DNA of 64,000 nucleotides from Clostridia bacterium (GTDB taxonomy: Bacteria; Bacillota; Thermoanaerobacteria; Thermoanaerobacterales; Thermoanaerobacteraceae): contig DULG01000047.1 of assembly GCA_012840485.1 (NCBI GenBank), positions 1-64,000 of the forward strand. Reading direction: 5' to 3'. The notes beneath the pieces are model-generated. The model worked only from the letters and a program-made list of their open reading frames with translations. It did not search any database and was not told where the DNA came from. This document shows positions 26,335-35,512 of the stretch, in pieces. Position numbers and translations under genes: made by a program. Each line of letters starts with the position of its first letter. The stretch's first letter is position 1.

Positions 26335-27075
26335 TTACCTACTGCGGATGACTTTAAACTTAAAAACCTCTGGGTCAAAGTAATCAAAAGAATAAATGAT
26401 AGGCCTTCCCTCTCTGTCATAGTGCAATTGATAAAGCAGTAGAAATAAAGAATTCTTTTCTACCCCCATGTACTTAATCATTTCATCAGTAGAAAAAGCT
26501 GGTATGATTTCTGAAACAGCATACTCAATTATAATGCCAAACTCCTTTTCCAGATAATCAAAAAGAGACTCATAGATTATTATTTCTGGCTTTCGATTGC
26601 CAAGCACCTTTTTTGCAACTGTATCCACCAAAAAAGCAGCGGGTTTGCCATTGGCAGTCCTGATTCTTTTAAAAGTGATCACTTTTCCCTTTGATTTAAG
26701 GTTTAACTTTTCTATCATATCTTTTGTAGGACTCTTTTCTTCAATGCTAACCCACTTTGTACCTGGAACATAGCCAAATTTCTTAATAATCTCAGTTATA
26801 CTGTCTAAATATTCTAAACCACTTTTTATTTGAATAGGCTTTTTATTTACAAAAGTGCCCTTCCCTTTGATCTTGTATATTATCCTTTCTTGTTTTAAAA
26901 GTGCTAAGGCTTCTCGTAGAGTATATCTGCTAGTCTTAAACAACTTTGTCAATTGATTTTCTGAGGGCAATTTATCGTTAGGCTGTAAATCGTTTCTTTC
27001 GATATATTCTAGTATTTGTTTTTTAACTTCTTGACTTAAAGAAACAGTGCTTTCTCTTTTTTTAATCTCCACCAT
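26335..27075 (-). CDS. GntR/HutC-family transcriptional regulator
   Basis: The 246-residue regulator has an N-terminal GntR winged helix (SLSQEVKKQILEYI, LPSENQLTKLFKTSRYTLREAL, GKGTFV) and a UTRA ligand domain from about residue 95 (FKRIRTANGKPAAFLVDTVAKKV, SLFLLLYQLHYDREGRPIIYSFDYF). HutC-type regulators are usually repressors released by a phosphorylated sugar or similar ligand. It is the second gene of the operon, and the palindrome ACTTGTCTGACAAGT at the operon promoter is its likely operator; an MTR-phosphate-type inducer would make sense but is inference. Confidence 0.88.
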   Translation of the reverse strand: MVEIKKRESTVSLSQEVKKQILEYIERNDLQPNDKLPSENQLTKLFKTSRYTLREALALLKQERIIYKIKGKGTFVNKKPIQIKSGLEYLDSITEIIKKFGYVPGTKWVSIEEKSPTKDMIEKLNLKSKGKVITFKRIRTANGKPAAFLVDTVAKKVLGNRKPEIIIYESLFDYLEKEFGIIIEYAVSEIIPAFSTDEMIKYMGVEKNSLFLLLYQLHYDREGRPIIYSFDYFDPEVFKFKVIRSR

Positions 27076-27090
27076 ATTATCCTTCCTAAA

Positions 27091-27738
27091 TCATTTTTTT
27101 ACCTGTCCATAAGTTTTAAATTTTTCTAACATCAACTTCATCTCATCTTCAGGAAGAATAACTGGTTCTCCTATAGATTTGGACCTATAATATAACTCTG
27201 CGACGTATTCTATCATTTCGCTTATATTAAAAGCGTTGGGCAAATCTTCTGCCCCCACTAAAAGCCCATGATTAGCTAATAAAACTGCTTTTCTGTCTCT
27301 CATAGCCTCAAATGCATTTTGTGCCAATTCTTTTGTGCCAAAAGTCGCATATTTCGCACATCTGACATTTGGTCCTGCTAAAGCTACAAGGTAATGAACT
27401 GCTGGAAGGTCCCAATGAAGACAGGCAAGAGTTGTAGTGTACACAGGATGAGTGTGTATAATAGCATTTATATCCCCCCTATTGGCATAAAAAATTTTGT
27501 GCATCTCATATTCCGTTGAAGGAGTTCTATTTCCCTCCATTATATTTCCATTTAAATCCATTACAATCACATCTTCAGGCTTAATTTCAAAATAGTCCAT
27601 TCCTGAAGGAGTTATAGCCATTAAACCTTTTTCTCTGTTATAACTGCTTAAATTTCCTCCTGTACCTCTTGTAAGGTTGGAATTTATAAGTTTTTTACCA
27701 TATTCTACTATTTGTTCTCTCTCTAATTTTAATAGCAA
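27091..27738 (-). CDS. Class II aldolase/adducin family sugar-phosphate aldolase
   Basis: The 215-residue protein resembles L-fuculose-phosphate aldolase: GTGGNLSSYN, the catalytic glutamate region PSTEYEMHKIFY, zinc histidines in AIIHTHPVYTTTLA, and a third histidine in LLANHGLLVG. Such enzymes cleave ketose-1-phosphates to DHAP and an aldehyde. MtnB dehydratases share the fold, but MtnB leads to an oxygen-requiring dioxygenase and no mtnC or mtnD is present in the window. As first gene of an operon with mtnA, its substrate is probably methylthioribulose-1-phosphate or 5-deoxyribulose-1-phosphate. The track starts at a GTG within the ribosome-binding site; TTG 27738 behind AAGGTG is preferred. 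Confidence 0.85.
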   Translation of the reverse strand: MLLKLEREQIVEYGKKLINSNLTRGTGGNLSSYNREKGLMAITPSGMDYFEIKPEDVIVMDLNGNIMEGNRTPSTEYEMHKIFYANRGDINAIIHTHPVYTTTLACLHWDLPAVHYLVALAGPNVRCAKYATFGTKELAQNAFEAMRDRKAVLLANHGLLVGAEDLPNAFNISEMIEYVAELYYRSKSIGEPVILPEDEMKLMLEKFKTYGQVKK

Positions 27739-27775
27739 TTTTATCACCTTTTATTTTTCATTATTTTCTACTATA

Positions 27776-27790
27776 ACTTGTCTGACAAGT
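27776..27790. promoter_or_regulatory. 15-bp palindromic operator candidate for the GntR regulator
   Basis: ACTTGTCTGACAAGT is a perfect palindrome around its central T. It begins 12 bp after the -10 box, so it covers about +6 to +20 of the transcript. The half-sites resemble those bound by GntR/HutC regulators, and such a regulator is encoded by the second gene of the operon. Confidence 0.75.
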
Positions 27791-27802
27791 CGTGCTACAA
27801 AA

Positions 27803-27831
27803 ATTATATAATATTGCCAATAAACTGTCAA
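27803..27831 (-). promoter_or_regulatory. Sigma-A promoter of the aldolase-mtnA-ECF operon
   Basis: The minus strand has consensus TTGACA (27826-27831) and TATAAT (27803-27808) with 17-bp spacing, about 65 bp before the aldolase start. Such a strong promoter usually needs repression, which fits the palindrome just downstream. Confidence 0.92.
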
Positions 27832-27853
27832 GTTTGTCATTTAAACGTCTCAC

Positions 27854-27888
27854 AAAAAAATTAGGTATCCTGCACAAGCAAAATACCC
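27854..27888 (-). terminator. Weak terminator after the MTA/SAH deaminase gene
   Basis: On the minus strand GGGTAT pairs with ATACCT across a 14-nt loop and is followed by AATTTTTTT. It is short but correctly placed between the deaminase stop codon and the next operon promoter. Confidence 0.5.
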
Positions 27889-27896
27889 TTTGTATA

Positions 27897-29195
27897 CTAT
27901 TTTCTTCCTATTAATTCTTTTGCCCTTTCCTCTACAGTATACATCACTTTCTCTACATCTACAGTTTTTATCTCTCTCTTTTCCATAATTATTTTGCCAT
28001 TTATTATTACTGTATCCATATCTGAAGCTTGAACAGAATATGCTAAAGCAGAAATCGGGTCATGATGAGGATATAAGTGGGGCTTATCTATATCAATAAG
28101 GATTATATCTGCCTTTTTGCCAACTTCAATAGAACCTATCTCTTTATCCCACAACAGTGCCTTAGCTCCATTAATTGTAGCCATTTTTAAAGCTTCCAAA
28201 GCTGGCACAGAAAGCGCATCATAATTTAACGCTTTATTAACAGTTGCAGCAAAGTGAATCTCTTCAAATATGTTTAAGTTATTGTTACTGGCAGGACCAT
28301 CTGTCCCCAAAGCTACAATTATTCCTTGTTTTAACATTTTATCTACAGGAGCAAAGCCACTAGCTAATTTAGCATTGCTAGTAGGGTTGTAAACAGGCGA
28401 TACTTTCATTTCTTTTAATATTTCTATATCTTCATCGCTTACATGAACACAGTGGGCTGCTACAGTTGGAACATTAAAAACTCCTATGTCTTTTAAATGT
28501 TTCACAGGAGATTTCCCATATTTTTCAAAGCTTTCTTCTACCTCTTTTTTTGTTTCAGATACATGTATGTGAAGACCAGTATTTAGCTCTTTTGCCAGTT
28601 CTACAATTTCTTTTAAATAAGAAGGACCACAAGTATAGGGTGCATGAGGTCCGACCATTACTTTAATTCTTCCCTCTGCTTTTCCATTCCAATTCTCATA
28701 AAGCTTTCGCGTATCTTTCAATTTTTCTTTGTTTCTCTCTGGGTCTTCCTCTTCTATAATCCCCCTTGTGAGTACCCCTCTCAACCCTATTTCTTCTGCT
28801 GCTCTTGCTACCTCATCCATAAAAAAGTACATATCACAAAAAGCAGTAGTCCCAGAGTAAATCATCTCTATCATGCTAAGTAAAGAACCCCAGTAGACAT
28901 CTTCTGCTGTAAGCTTTGCTTCTAATGGCCATATGTATTTTGTTAGCCAATCAAACAAAGGCACATCATTTGCATAATTCCTAAACAAAGACATTCCCAA
29001 ATGAGTATGAGCATTTATAAGGCCTGGCATTGCAATTTTTTTAGCTCCATCCACTACTCTATCAAGTTTTATATCTGGCTTAATTTCTCCTATTTGCGTT
29101 ATGGTATCATTTTCAATATATATATTTGTATTTTCTAAAATAGGCTGGCCTTCTTTCATAGATAGCAAAGTCACGTTTTTTATAAGAAGATTCAT
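27897..29195 (-). CDS. mtaD: 5-methylthioadenosine/S-adenosylhomocysteine deaminase
   Basis: The 432-residue amidohydrolase deaminates MTA, SAH or related 5'-substituted adenosines to inosine forms. Metal and catalytic motifs are [43 protein letters not shown] and [11 protein letters not shown]. The preferred start is ATG 29195 ([12 protein letters not shown]) behind AGGAGG; the track start lies inside ileS. Guanine or other nucleoside deaminases are less likely. It is placed between ileS and the MTA operon, separated from each by a terminator, and gives a second route for the same class of substrates. Confidence 0.88.
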   Translation of the reverse strand: MNLLIKNVTLLSMKEGQPILENTNIYIENDTITQIGEIKPDIKLDRVVDGAKKIAMPGLINAHTHLGMSLFRNYANDVPLFDWLTKYIWPLEAKLTAEDVYWGSLLSMIEMIYSGTTAFCDMYFFMDEVARAAEEIGLRGVLTRGIIEEEDPERNKEKLKDTRKLYENWNGKAEGRIKVMVGPHAPYTCGPSYLKEIVELAKELNTGLHIHVSETKKEVEESFEKYGKSPVKHLKDIGVFNVPTVAAHCVHVSDEDIEILKEMKVSPVYNPTSNAKLASGFAPVDKMLKQGIIVALGTDGPASNNNLNIFEEIHFAATVNKALNYDALSVPALEALKMATINGAKALLWDKEIGSIEVGKKADIILIDIDKPHLYPHHDPISALAYSVQASDMDTVIINGKIIMEKREIKTVDVEKVMYTVEERAKELIGRK

Positions 29196-29219
29196 TACAG
29201 CACCTCCTAAAATATATTT

Positions 29220-29243
29220 AAAAAGGGGAAAAATCCCCTTTTT
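29220..29243 (-). terminator. Rho-independent terminator of ileS
   Basis: AAAAAGGGGA pairs perfectly with TCCCCTTTTT around a 4-nt loop, overlapping the ileS stop codon by two bases. On the minus strand the T-run of the stem itself serves as the tail. The deaminase gene starts 25 bp further on and probably depends on readthrough or a hidden promoter. Confidence 0.75.
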
Positions 29244-32040
29244 AAACTTGTGTTTGCTGCTCAATGTGGGAAGCACATCTTGCACAAATAGTTGGATGTT
29301 CTTTTATAGTTCCTACTGTTTCACTGTACATCCAGCAGCGTTCACATTTTTCACCTGGTGCATGAGTTACAAGGACTTTCAACTTATAATCTTCACTTTC
29401 ATATACATTTTGAGGAACGGACTCTTCTGGCTGATGCAGCACAACTTTTGAAACTATGAATACATATTCTAGGTCATTAAATTCTTTGAAGAAATCATAA
29501 AGCTCCCTAGAAGGATAAATATCCACTTGTGCCTCTAAAGAGTGACCTATCTTTTTGTCAGTTCTGGCTATTTCAAGAGCCTTAGAAACATCTTTTCTTA
29601 TGTCAAAAAGTTTTTCCCATTTTTCTATTATATAAGGATTGTTGTATTTTTCTTCAACTTGAGGCCAATCAGCTAACTGTACACTCTCAAAATTGTTTTG
29701 GTTGTCATGCTTCATATATGACCATATTTCTTCTGAAGTAAATGTAAGCACTGGTGCTATCAACCTTACAAGAGTGTCTAAAATAATGTAAAGTGTCGTT
29801 TGAGCTGCTCTTCTCTCTTTAGAAGCAGCAGGATAAGTGTACAATCTGTCTTTTAAAATGTCCAGGTAAAGGCTACTCATATCTACTACACAGAAGGTAT
29901 GAACCAGATGGAGAAAATCGTAATACTCATATTTATCAAAAGCCTCTGTAAGCTCTTTAACTACTCTGTTAAGCCTATATAAAGCCCATTTGTCTATTTC
30001 TAAAAGTTCTTTGTATGGGATCATATCCTTATCAGGATCGAAGTCATAAAGATTGCTCAATAAAAACTTACTAGTGTTGCGTATTTTTCTATAGGCTTCT
30101 GTCATTTGTTTTAAAATCTCTTGTGAAATTCTCATGTCTGAAGTAAAATCTGCTGATACAGTCCAAAGCCTCAAAATATCTGCTCCATATTCTTTAATTA
30201 CATCAGCTGGGTCAATACCATTTCCTAAAGACTTTGACATCTTTCTTCCTTCACCGTCAACCACAAAGCCGTGAGTCAATACATTTTTATAAGGTGCTTT
30301 TCCCCGTGTTGCAACAGATGTCAAAAGTGAAGACTGGAACCATCCTCTGTGCTGGTCCGAACCTTCTAAATAAAGTTCTGCAGGCCATTTTAAGTCAGGA
30401 TGAGTTTCCAAAACAGCTGCATGGCTAGAACCAGAGTCAAACCACACATCCATTATATCTGTCTCTTTCTTGAACTTCGTAGAACCACATTCGCAAGTAA
30501 TCCCCTTTGGCAATATCTCCTCAGCTGACATTTTAAACCATGCGTCTGAACCCTTTTGCCTAAAAAGTTCTTTCACCACATTTATTGTTTCATCATTTAT
30601 AAGAGGTTTGCCACAATTTTCACAGTAAAAGATAGGAATTGGTACCCCCCATACTCTCTGCCTTGAAATACACCAGTCTCTTCTATCTTTCACCATATTG
30701 GTTATGCGCTCTTCGCCCCATGCAGGATACCAATTAACTTCTTTAATAGCTTTTAGTGCCTCTTCTCTAAATCCCTCCACAGAAGCAAACCATTGTTCTG
30801 TAGCTCTGAAAATTATAGGGCTTTTGCATCTCCAACAGTGGGGATAAGAGTGAGTTATATGGCCTTCGGCTAACAAAGCATTAGCTTTTTTTAGATCTTC
30901 TTTTATGACCTTGTTTGCATCTTGATAGTAGAGACCAGCATATCCCGGCGCTTCCTCTGTAAAATAACCTTTGTCATCTACAGGATTTAAAACCTCAAGC
31001 CCATATTCTTGCCCTACCAAAAAGTCTTCTTCGCCATGACCTGGAGCTGTGTGAACACAACCAGTACCAGCTTCTAATGTTACGTGCTCACCTAAAATTA
31101 TTACAGAATCCCTATCATACAACGGATGAGTAGCTTTCATTCCTTCTAAATCTTTCCCTTTAAATACAGCAATTATTTCATAGTCTCCAAGATGAGCATC
31201 TTTTTTTACATTATCCAACATATCCTTTGCCATTATATAAATTTCATTCCCAAACTTTGCAAGAGCGTAGTCAAACTCCGGATTTAAAGCAATAGCAAGG
31301 TTAGCTGGAATAGTCCATGTCGTAGTTGTCCATATCACAAAATATATGTTATCTAAATCATCAACAATCCCTTTAAATTTTCTTAAATCATCTCTCACTC
31401 TAAATTTTACGTAGATAGAATCAGAAGTCTCATCAAAATATTCAATCTCTGCCTCCGCCAAAGCTGTCTCACAACTAGGGCACCAATACACCGGCTTTAA
31501 CCCTTTATATATATATCCTTTCTTTGCCATTTCACCAAATACTTCTATCTGTTTAGCTTCATACTCAGAGTTTAAAGTGAGATAAGGATTATGCCAATCT
31601 CCTCTTACTCCCAATCTTTTAAATTGTGCCTTTTGTTTTTCAATCTGTGAAAAAACAAAATCTCTACAGACTTTTCTAAATTCTATAGGACTTACTTCAT
31701 GCCTTTTTATATCCAAAGTTTTTATAGCCTGCTGCTCAATAGGAAGACCATGAGTATCCCATCCTGGCACAAAAGGTGCATCATATCCCTTCATCGTCTT
31801 GTATTTTACCACTATATCCTTTAATACCTTATTCATAGCAGTTCCAATGTGGATATCTCCATTGGCATAGGGAGGTCCATCGTGTAAAATATACTTTTCC
31901 TTACCCCTGTTTTTCTCCAAGGTTTTATGGTAAATATCTATCTCTTCCCATTTTTTTAGTATTTCTGGCTCTCTTGCTGGTAAATTGGCTTTCATTGGAA
32001 AATCCGTTCTTGGCAAATTAAGTGTTTTATTGTAATCCAC
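29242..32040 (-). CDS. ileS: Isoleucyl-tRNA synthetase
   Basis: The class I synthetase (932 residues) charges tRNA-Ile. It has the HIGH-type motif [16 protein letters not shown], the KMSKS loop [14 protein letters not shown], an editing domain with [13 protein letters not shown] and [14 protein letters not shown], and a C-terminal zinc site CERCW...CARC. The zinc-containing C-terminus marks the bacterial (IleS1-like) form. GTG 32040 follows GAGGAGG with 8-bp spacing; the ORF-track start 7 codons earlier overlaps that site. Expression is controlled by the Ile T-box upstream. Confidence 0.97.
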   Translation of the reverse strand: MDYNKTLNLPRTDFPMKANLPAREPEILKKWEEIDIYHKTLEKNRGKEKYILHDGPPYANGDIHIGTAMNKVLKDIVVKYKTMKGYDAPFVPGWDTHGLPIEQQAIKTLDIKRHEVSPIEFRKVCRDFVFSQIEKQKAQFKRLGVRGDWHNPYLTLNSEYEAKQIEVFGEMAKKGYIYKGLKPVYWCPSCETALAEAEIEYFDETSDSIYVKFRVRDDLRKFKGIVDDLDNIYFVIWTTTTWTIPANLAIALNPEFDYALAKFGNEIYIMAKDMLDNVKKDAHLGDYEIIAVFKGKDLEGMKATHPLYDRDSVIILGEHVTLEAGTGCVHTAPGHGEEDFLVGQEYGLEVLNPVDDKGYFTEEAPGYAGLYYQDANKVIKEDLKKANALLAEGHITHSYPHCWRCKSPIIFRATEQWFASVEGFREEALKAIKEVNWYPAWGEERITNMVKDRRDWCISRQRVWGVPIPIFYCENCGKPLINDETINVVKELFRQKGSDAWFKMSAEEILPKGITCECGSTKFKKETDIMDVWFDSGSSHAAVLETHPDLKWPAELYLEGSDQHRGWFQSSLLTSVATRGKAPYKNVLTHGFVVDGEGRKMSKSLGNGIDPADVIKEYGADILRLWTVSADFTSDMRISQEILKQMTEAYRKIRNTSKFLLSNLYDFDPDKDMIPYKELLEIDKWALYRLNRVVKELTEAFDKYEYYDFLHLVHTFCVVDMSSLYLDILKDRLYTYPAASKERRAAQTTLYIILDTLVRLIAPVLTFTSEEIWSYMKHDNQNNFESVQLADWPQVEEKYNNPYIIEKWEKLFDIRKDVSKALEIARTDKKIGHSLEAQVDIYPSRELYDFFKEFNDLEYVFIVSKVVLHQPEESVPQNVYESEDYKLKVLVTHAPGEKCERCWMYSETVGTIKEHPTICARCASHIEQQTQV

Positions 32041-32080
32041 TGTCACTACCTCCTCTTTCAAAAATTATCTTTTAACTAAA

Positions 32081-32320
32081 AAGAAAACTTCTCGTCAGGG
32101 ACGAGAAGTTCGCGGTACCACCCTACTTATTAAGACAAAGCATAGCTTTGCCTTAATCCCTCATTTGAGATAACGGAAAGCCGGCTCAGCTTACTGTAGT
32201 TCAGCCTGCAGCTCCGAGGTGATTTCCAGTAGAAACGAACTTATTGGCTTGCACCTACCGCCAACTCTCTGAAAGCCGCTTCCACTTACTCTTCCCCATC
32301 ATAGCTTTTAACAATATTTT
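32081..32320 (-). promoter_or_regulatory. Isoleucine T-box leader of ileS
   Basis: On the minus strand the leader contains GAAGAGTAAG at the base of Stem I, GAA-ATC in the specifier loop (Ile codon ATC, 32221-32223), TTTCCGTTA of the pre-antiterminator region, and the T-box AGGGTGGTACCGCG (about 32111-32124). The terminator AACTTCTCGTC / GACGAGAAGTT with a T-rich tail follows (32083-32110). TGGT fits the ACCA end of tRNA-Ile. Uncharged tRNA-Ile should allow ileS transcription. Confidence 0.96.
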
Positions 32321-32326
32321 TAGATG

Positions 32327-32355
32327 ATTATATAATATAACAATTGTTTAGTCAA
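32327..32355 (-). promoter_or_regulatory. Sigma-A promoter of ileS
   Basis: TTGACT (32350-32355) and TATAAT (32327-32332) on the minus strand are 17 bp apart and lie directly upstream of the T-box leader. Confidence 0.88.
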
Positions 32356-32406
32356 GAGCATAAGAGGTTTTTGAAAAAATCAATAGTTTCTCAGCTTAAA
32401 CATTTC

Positions 32407-33048
32407 CTATTTATTCTGCAGCTTATACAATATTTTAAAACCCTTTTCTTCTAAAGTTTTTTCTATATCAACTGTATCCAAAGAATTTACTCCTATCACA
32501 ATATTACTCTTCCCCTTTTCTTCACGGTAAACTGCGAGACGGGTAATATTGGCACCAAACTCGGCAAAAATGCTCGCCAGCTTGAACAAAACACCTGGTT
32601 CATCTTTTACTTCAATGGTAAGGCGAGTACCGCGTTCACGAAAACCCAATAACTCTATAAATGCATCAAAAATATCACTTTCGGTTATGATTCCAACCAG
32701 TTTATCCCCCTCTACTACTGGCAAAAAACCCACTTTTTGATCCCGCATTAAAGTTGCCGCCTCTTCTAAAAGGGCATTTGGAGAAATGACAACGGGATTT
32801 TTAGTCATTATCTGGTAAATTTTTGTCTTGGAAAGTAAATAGGCAATCTCTCCCATGCTTAGGCTAGTTGCTTTGGAAGGCGAATATCTCTCAATGTCCT
32901 CTTTTGTAACTACACCTACCAGTTTACCATTTTTAATCACTGGTAGTCGTCTAAGACCATATTGCATCATGATTTCCTGTGCATCTGGAATAGTTTGATC
33001 AGGAAAAATGGTAACTAAATTTGTAGTCATCCTATCCTTAACAAACAT
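32407..33048 (-). CDS. CBS-domain pair with ACT domain (AcuB-like)
   Basis: The 213-residue cytoplasmic protein contains two CBS domains (about 1-60, MFVKDRMTTNLVTIFPDQTI, and about 75-135, IMTKNPVVISPNALLEEAA) and a C-terminal ACT domain (LTIEVKDEPGVLFKLASIFAEFGANI). CBS pairs bind adenine nucleotides and ACT domains bind amino acids. It is the last gene of the branched-chain amino-acid transporter operon (4 bp after livF), so it may sense energy and branched-chain amino acids to tune uptake or metabolism. AcuB of Bacillus has a similar layout, but its role is also poorly known. Confidence 0.85.
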   Translation of the reverse strand: MFVKDRMTTNLVTIFPDQTIPDAQEIMMQYGLRRLPVIKNGKLVGVVTKEDIERYSPSKATSLSMGEIAYLLSKTKIYQIMTKNPVVISPNALLEEAATLMRDQKVGFLPVVEGDKLVGIITESDIFDAFIELLGFRERGTRLTIEVKDEPGVLFKLASIFAEFGANITRLAVYREEKGKSNIVIGVNSLDTVDIEKTLEEKGFKILYKLQNK

Positions 33049-33052
33049 AATA

Positions 33053-33757
33053 CTACCCCCCTAAATACGCTTTTTTGATATCTTCACTTTTCATCAATTC
33101 CTCACTGCTTCCAGACAAAACTATGCTACCTATTTCTAAAATGTAGGCACGATGTGCAATTTGCAATGCCATATTTGCATTTTGTTCCACTAAAAGAACT
33201 GTTGTTCCGGCTTTGTTTACATCTCTTATTATATTAAAAATTTCTTGAACTAATAAGGGTGCAAGCCCCATAGAAGGTTCATCAAGCAAAAGAATTTTAG
33301 GTCTGCTCATCAATGCACGACCTATAGCCAGCATCTGCTGCTCTCCACCCGATAAAGTCCCTGCCATCTGTTTTCGTCGGTCTGAGAGAATTGGGAAAAG
33401 ATCAAATACCATATTTAAATCTTTTGCAATCGCTGCTTTGTCTTTTCGAAGATATGCCCCTAGTTCAAGATTTTCCAATACTGTCATAGTGGAAAAAACA
33501 CGACGTCCTTCTGGCACATGGGAAATACCCATTTTAACCCTTTGCTGAACAGATGTATAAGTTATATTTATACCGTCTAATATGATATCACCACTACTGG
33601 GTTTTTTTAAGCCTGAAAGGGTACGCAATGTTGTAGTTTTCCCTGCACCATTAGCACCTATTAAAGTAACAATTTCTCCATCATTGACAGTTAGAGAAAC
33701 ACCTTTTATAGCATGTATTACTCCAAAATACACATGTAAATCTTTTATCTCAAGCAT
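33053..33757 (-). CDS. livF: Branched-chain amino-acid ABC transporter ATPase LivF
   Basis: The 234-residue ATPase has Walker A LIGANGAGKTTTLRTL, signature TLSGGEQQMLAIGRALM, Walker B ILLLDEPSMGLAP and the LivF-type VPEGRRVFSTMTVLENLELGAY. It works with LivG on the cytoplasmic face of the LivHM permease. The ORF-track start is three codons upstream; ATG 33757 has AGGAGAGG at better spacing. It overlaps livG by 8 bp. Confidence 0.94.
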   Translation of the reverse strand: MLEIKDLHVYFGVIHAIKGVSLTVNDGEIVTLIGANGAGKTTTLRTLSGLKKPSSGDIILDGINITYTSVQQRVKMGISHVPEGRRVFSTMTVLENLELGAYLRKDKAAIAKDLNMVFDLFPILSDRRKQMAGTLSGGEQQMLAIGRALMSRPKILLLDEPSMGLAPLLVQEIFNIIRDVNKAGTTVLLVEQNANMALQIAHRAYILEIGSIVLSGSSEELMKSEDIKKAYLGG

Positions 33758-34538
33758 TATTAACATCCTCTCCTAAATATGCCTCTATTACCCTTTTATT
33801 TGTTTTAATCTCATCTGGAGTACCTTCAGCAATCAATGTCCCATAGTCAAGTACATAAATGCGTTCGCAAATCTTCATAACTACAGACATATCATGCTCA
33901 ATTAATAAAATAGTTAAGTTGAATTCTTCTCTAATCCATTTTATAAGTTCAGTTAGCTGAGCAGTCTCTGCAGGATTCATTCCCGCAGCTGGCTCATCTA
34001 AAAGCAACAAGCTGGGATTAGTTGCTAATGCACGCGCAATCTCTAAGCGTCGCTGTTCACCGTATGGAAGATTTCTTGCATATTCATCTTTTTTATGATC
34101 TAATTTAAAAATCTTAAGTAATTCCATACTTTCCGCATTAATTCGTTGCTCTTCCCTATAATAGGATGTCAAATGCAGAAAACTAGATAACAACCCATAA
34201 TTTACATTCTTATGCATAGCAATAAGTATGTTATCAAGTACAGTTAAATCTTTAAACAAACGTATATTCTGAAAAGTCCTAGCAACACCAGCTTCAGAAA
34301 TTTCATGTGGCTTTAGCCTGTGTAAAGCTCTTTCATCACCATCTTTATATAGGATAATACTGCCGCTGGTAGGCGTATAAATGCCTGTTAAAAGATTAAA
34401 TACAGTAGTTTTCCCCGCACCATTTGGTCCAATTAAACCAACTAATTCCCCGCGTTTTATTTCCATATTTACATTTAGAACAGCTGTTAAACCACCAAAT
34501 GATTTAGTTAACTTTTTTACACTTAATAATACTGACAT
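33750..34538 (-). CDS. livG: Branched-chain amino-acid ABC transporter ATPase LivG
   Basis: The 262-residue ATPase shows Walker A LIGPNGAGKTTVFNLLTG, the AGVARTFQNIRLFKDLTVLDN stretch of LivG, signature LPYGEQRRLEIARAL, Walker B LLLLDEPAAGMNP and LLIEHDMSVVM. It pairs with LivF. The track start (GTG 34544, sharing GTGA with the livM stop) is also possible; ATG 34538 has better spacing from GGGGGAG. Confidence 0.94.
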   Translation of the reverse strand: MSVLLSVKKLTKSFGGLTAVLNVNMEIKRGELVGLIGPNGAGKTTVFNLLTGIYTPTSGSIILYKDGDERALHRLKPHEISEAGVARTFQNIRLFKDLTVLDNILIAMHKNVNYGLLSSFLHLTSYYREEQRINAESMELLKIFKLDHKKDEYARNLPYGEQRRLEIARALATNPSLLLLDEPAAGMNPAETAQLTELIKWIREEFNLTILLIEHDMSVVMKICERIYVLDYGTLIAEGTPDEIKTNKRVIEAYLGEDVNNA

Positions 34539-34540
34539 AT

Positions 34541-35509
34541 TCACTTTCTCCCCCTTTCAAATACAAAAAACTTACCCAACTTATTAAAGGTAGAAAGTGA
34601 AATTTCTTTTGAACCTAACAATCCTTGAGGGCGAAATATCATTATTATAATTAAAATCAGGCCATACAAAACCATGCGAATTTCCGGAAAAGACTGAAAA
34701 TACGTAGAAACAAGCGCTAATAAAATAGCAGCCAAAATTGAACCCGAAATACTGCCTAATCCTCCTAAAACTACTATAACCAAAATATCAATTGATTTTA
34801 AAAACCCGAATAAATTAGGCTTTATAAAGTAAAAATATGAAGCGTATAAAGCTCCCGCTATGCCTGCTGAAAAAGCTCCAATAACAAAAGCCAAAACTTT
34901 ATATTTTGTAGTATTAATTCCCATAGCTTCAGCCGCAATTTCGTCTTCACGTATAGCAATACATGCCCTTCCATGGGATGATTTCAAAAAATTATTAATT
35001 AATAAAACAATGCCTGTAGTAAAAACAAACAACCACGGCCAGTTAACAAACCTTGGAATACCACTTAATCCAGCCGCACCATTGGTGACCTCTAAATTAA
35101 GAAATATAACACGAATAATTTCAGCCATTCCAAGTGTTGCAATAGCGAGATAATCCCCCCGTAGGCGTAATGTAGGTAAACCAACCAGAAATCCAACAAT
35201 TGCTGCTGCGATAGCACCCAAAAAAGTCCCCAATATAAAACTTGTAAATGTCGGTATTTTTATCGTCATAATAGCTGCTACATAAGCACCAATTGCCATA
35301 AAACCTGCATGTCCCAAAGAAAATTGTCCAGTAAACCCTGTAATCAGATTAAGACTAACAGCTAAAATAATATTTATACATATCGTTGCCAGTGTTGCTT
35401 GAAGATAATCATTTATAATATTTGTAGAAATAAGAATTTGGACAATAACAAAGGTAAGTAGTAGAAAAATAATTTTTTTCCCAAACCGAGAATCAAGTAT
35501 TTTCCCCAT
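34541..35509 (-). CDS. livM: Branched-chain amino-acid ABC transporter permease LivM
   Basis: The 322-residue membrane protein shows LivM features: LSLNLITGFTGQFSLGHAGFMAIGAYVAA, the LPTLRLRGDYLAIATLGMAEIIRVI stretch, the coupling motif SSHGRACIAIREDEIAAEAMGIN, and GGLGSISGSILAA. It forms the channel with LivH. It overlaps the livG region and follows livH by 3 bp. Confidence 0.94.
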   Translation of the reverse strand: MGKILDSRFGKKIIFLLLTFVIVQILISTNIINDYLQATLATICINIILAVSLNLITGFTGQFSLGHAGFMAIGAYVAAIMTIKIPTFTSFILGTFLGAIAAAIVGFLVGLPTLRLRGDYLAIATLGMAEIIRVIFLNLEVTNGAAGLSGIPRFVNWPWLFVFTTGIVLLINNFLKSSHGRACIAIREDEIAAEAMGINTTKYKVLAFVIGAFSAGIAGALYASYFYFIKPNLFGFLKSIDILVIVVLGGLGSISGSILAAILLALVSTYFQSFPEIRMVLYGLILIIIMIFRPQGLLGSKEISLSTFNKLGKFFVFERGRK

Positions 35510-35512
35510 TAT

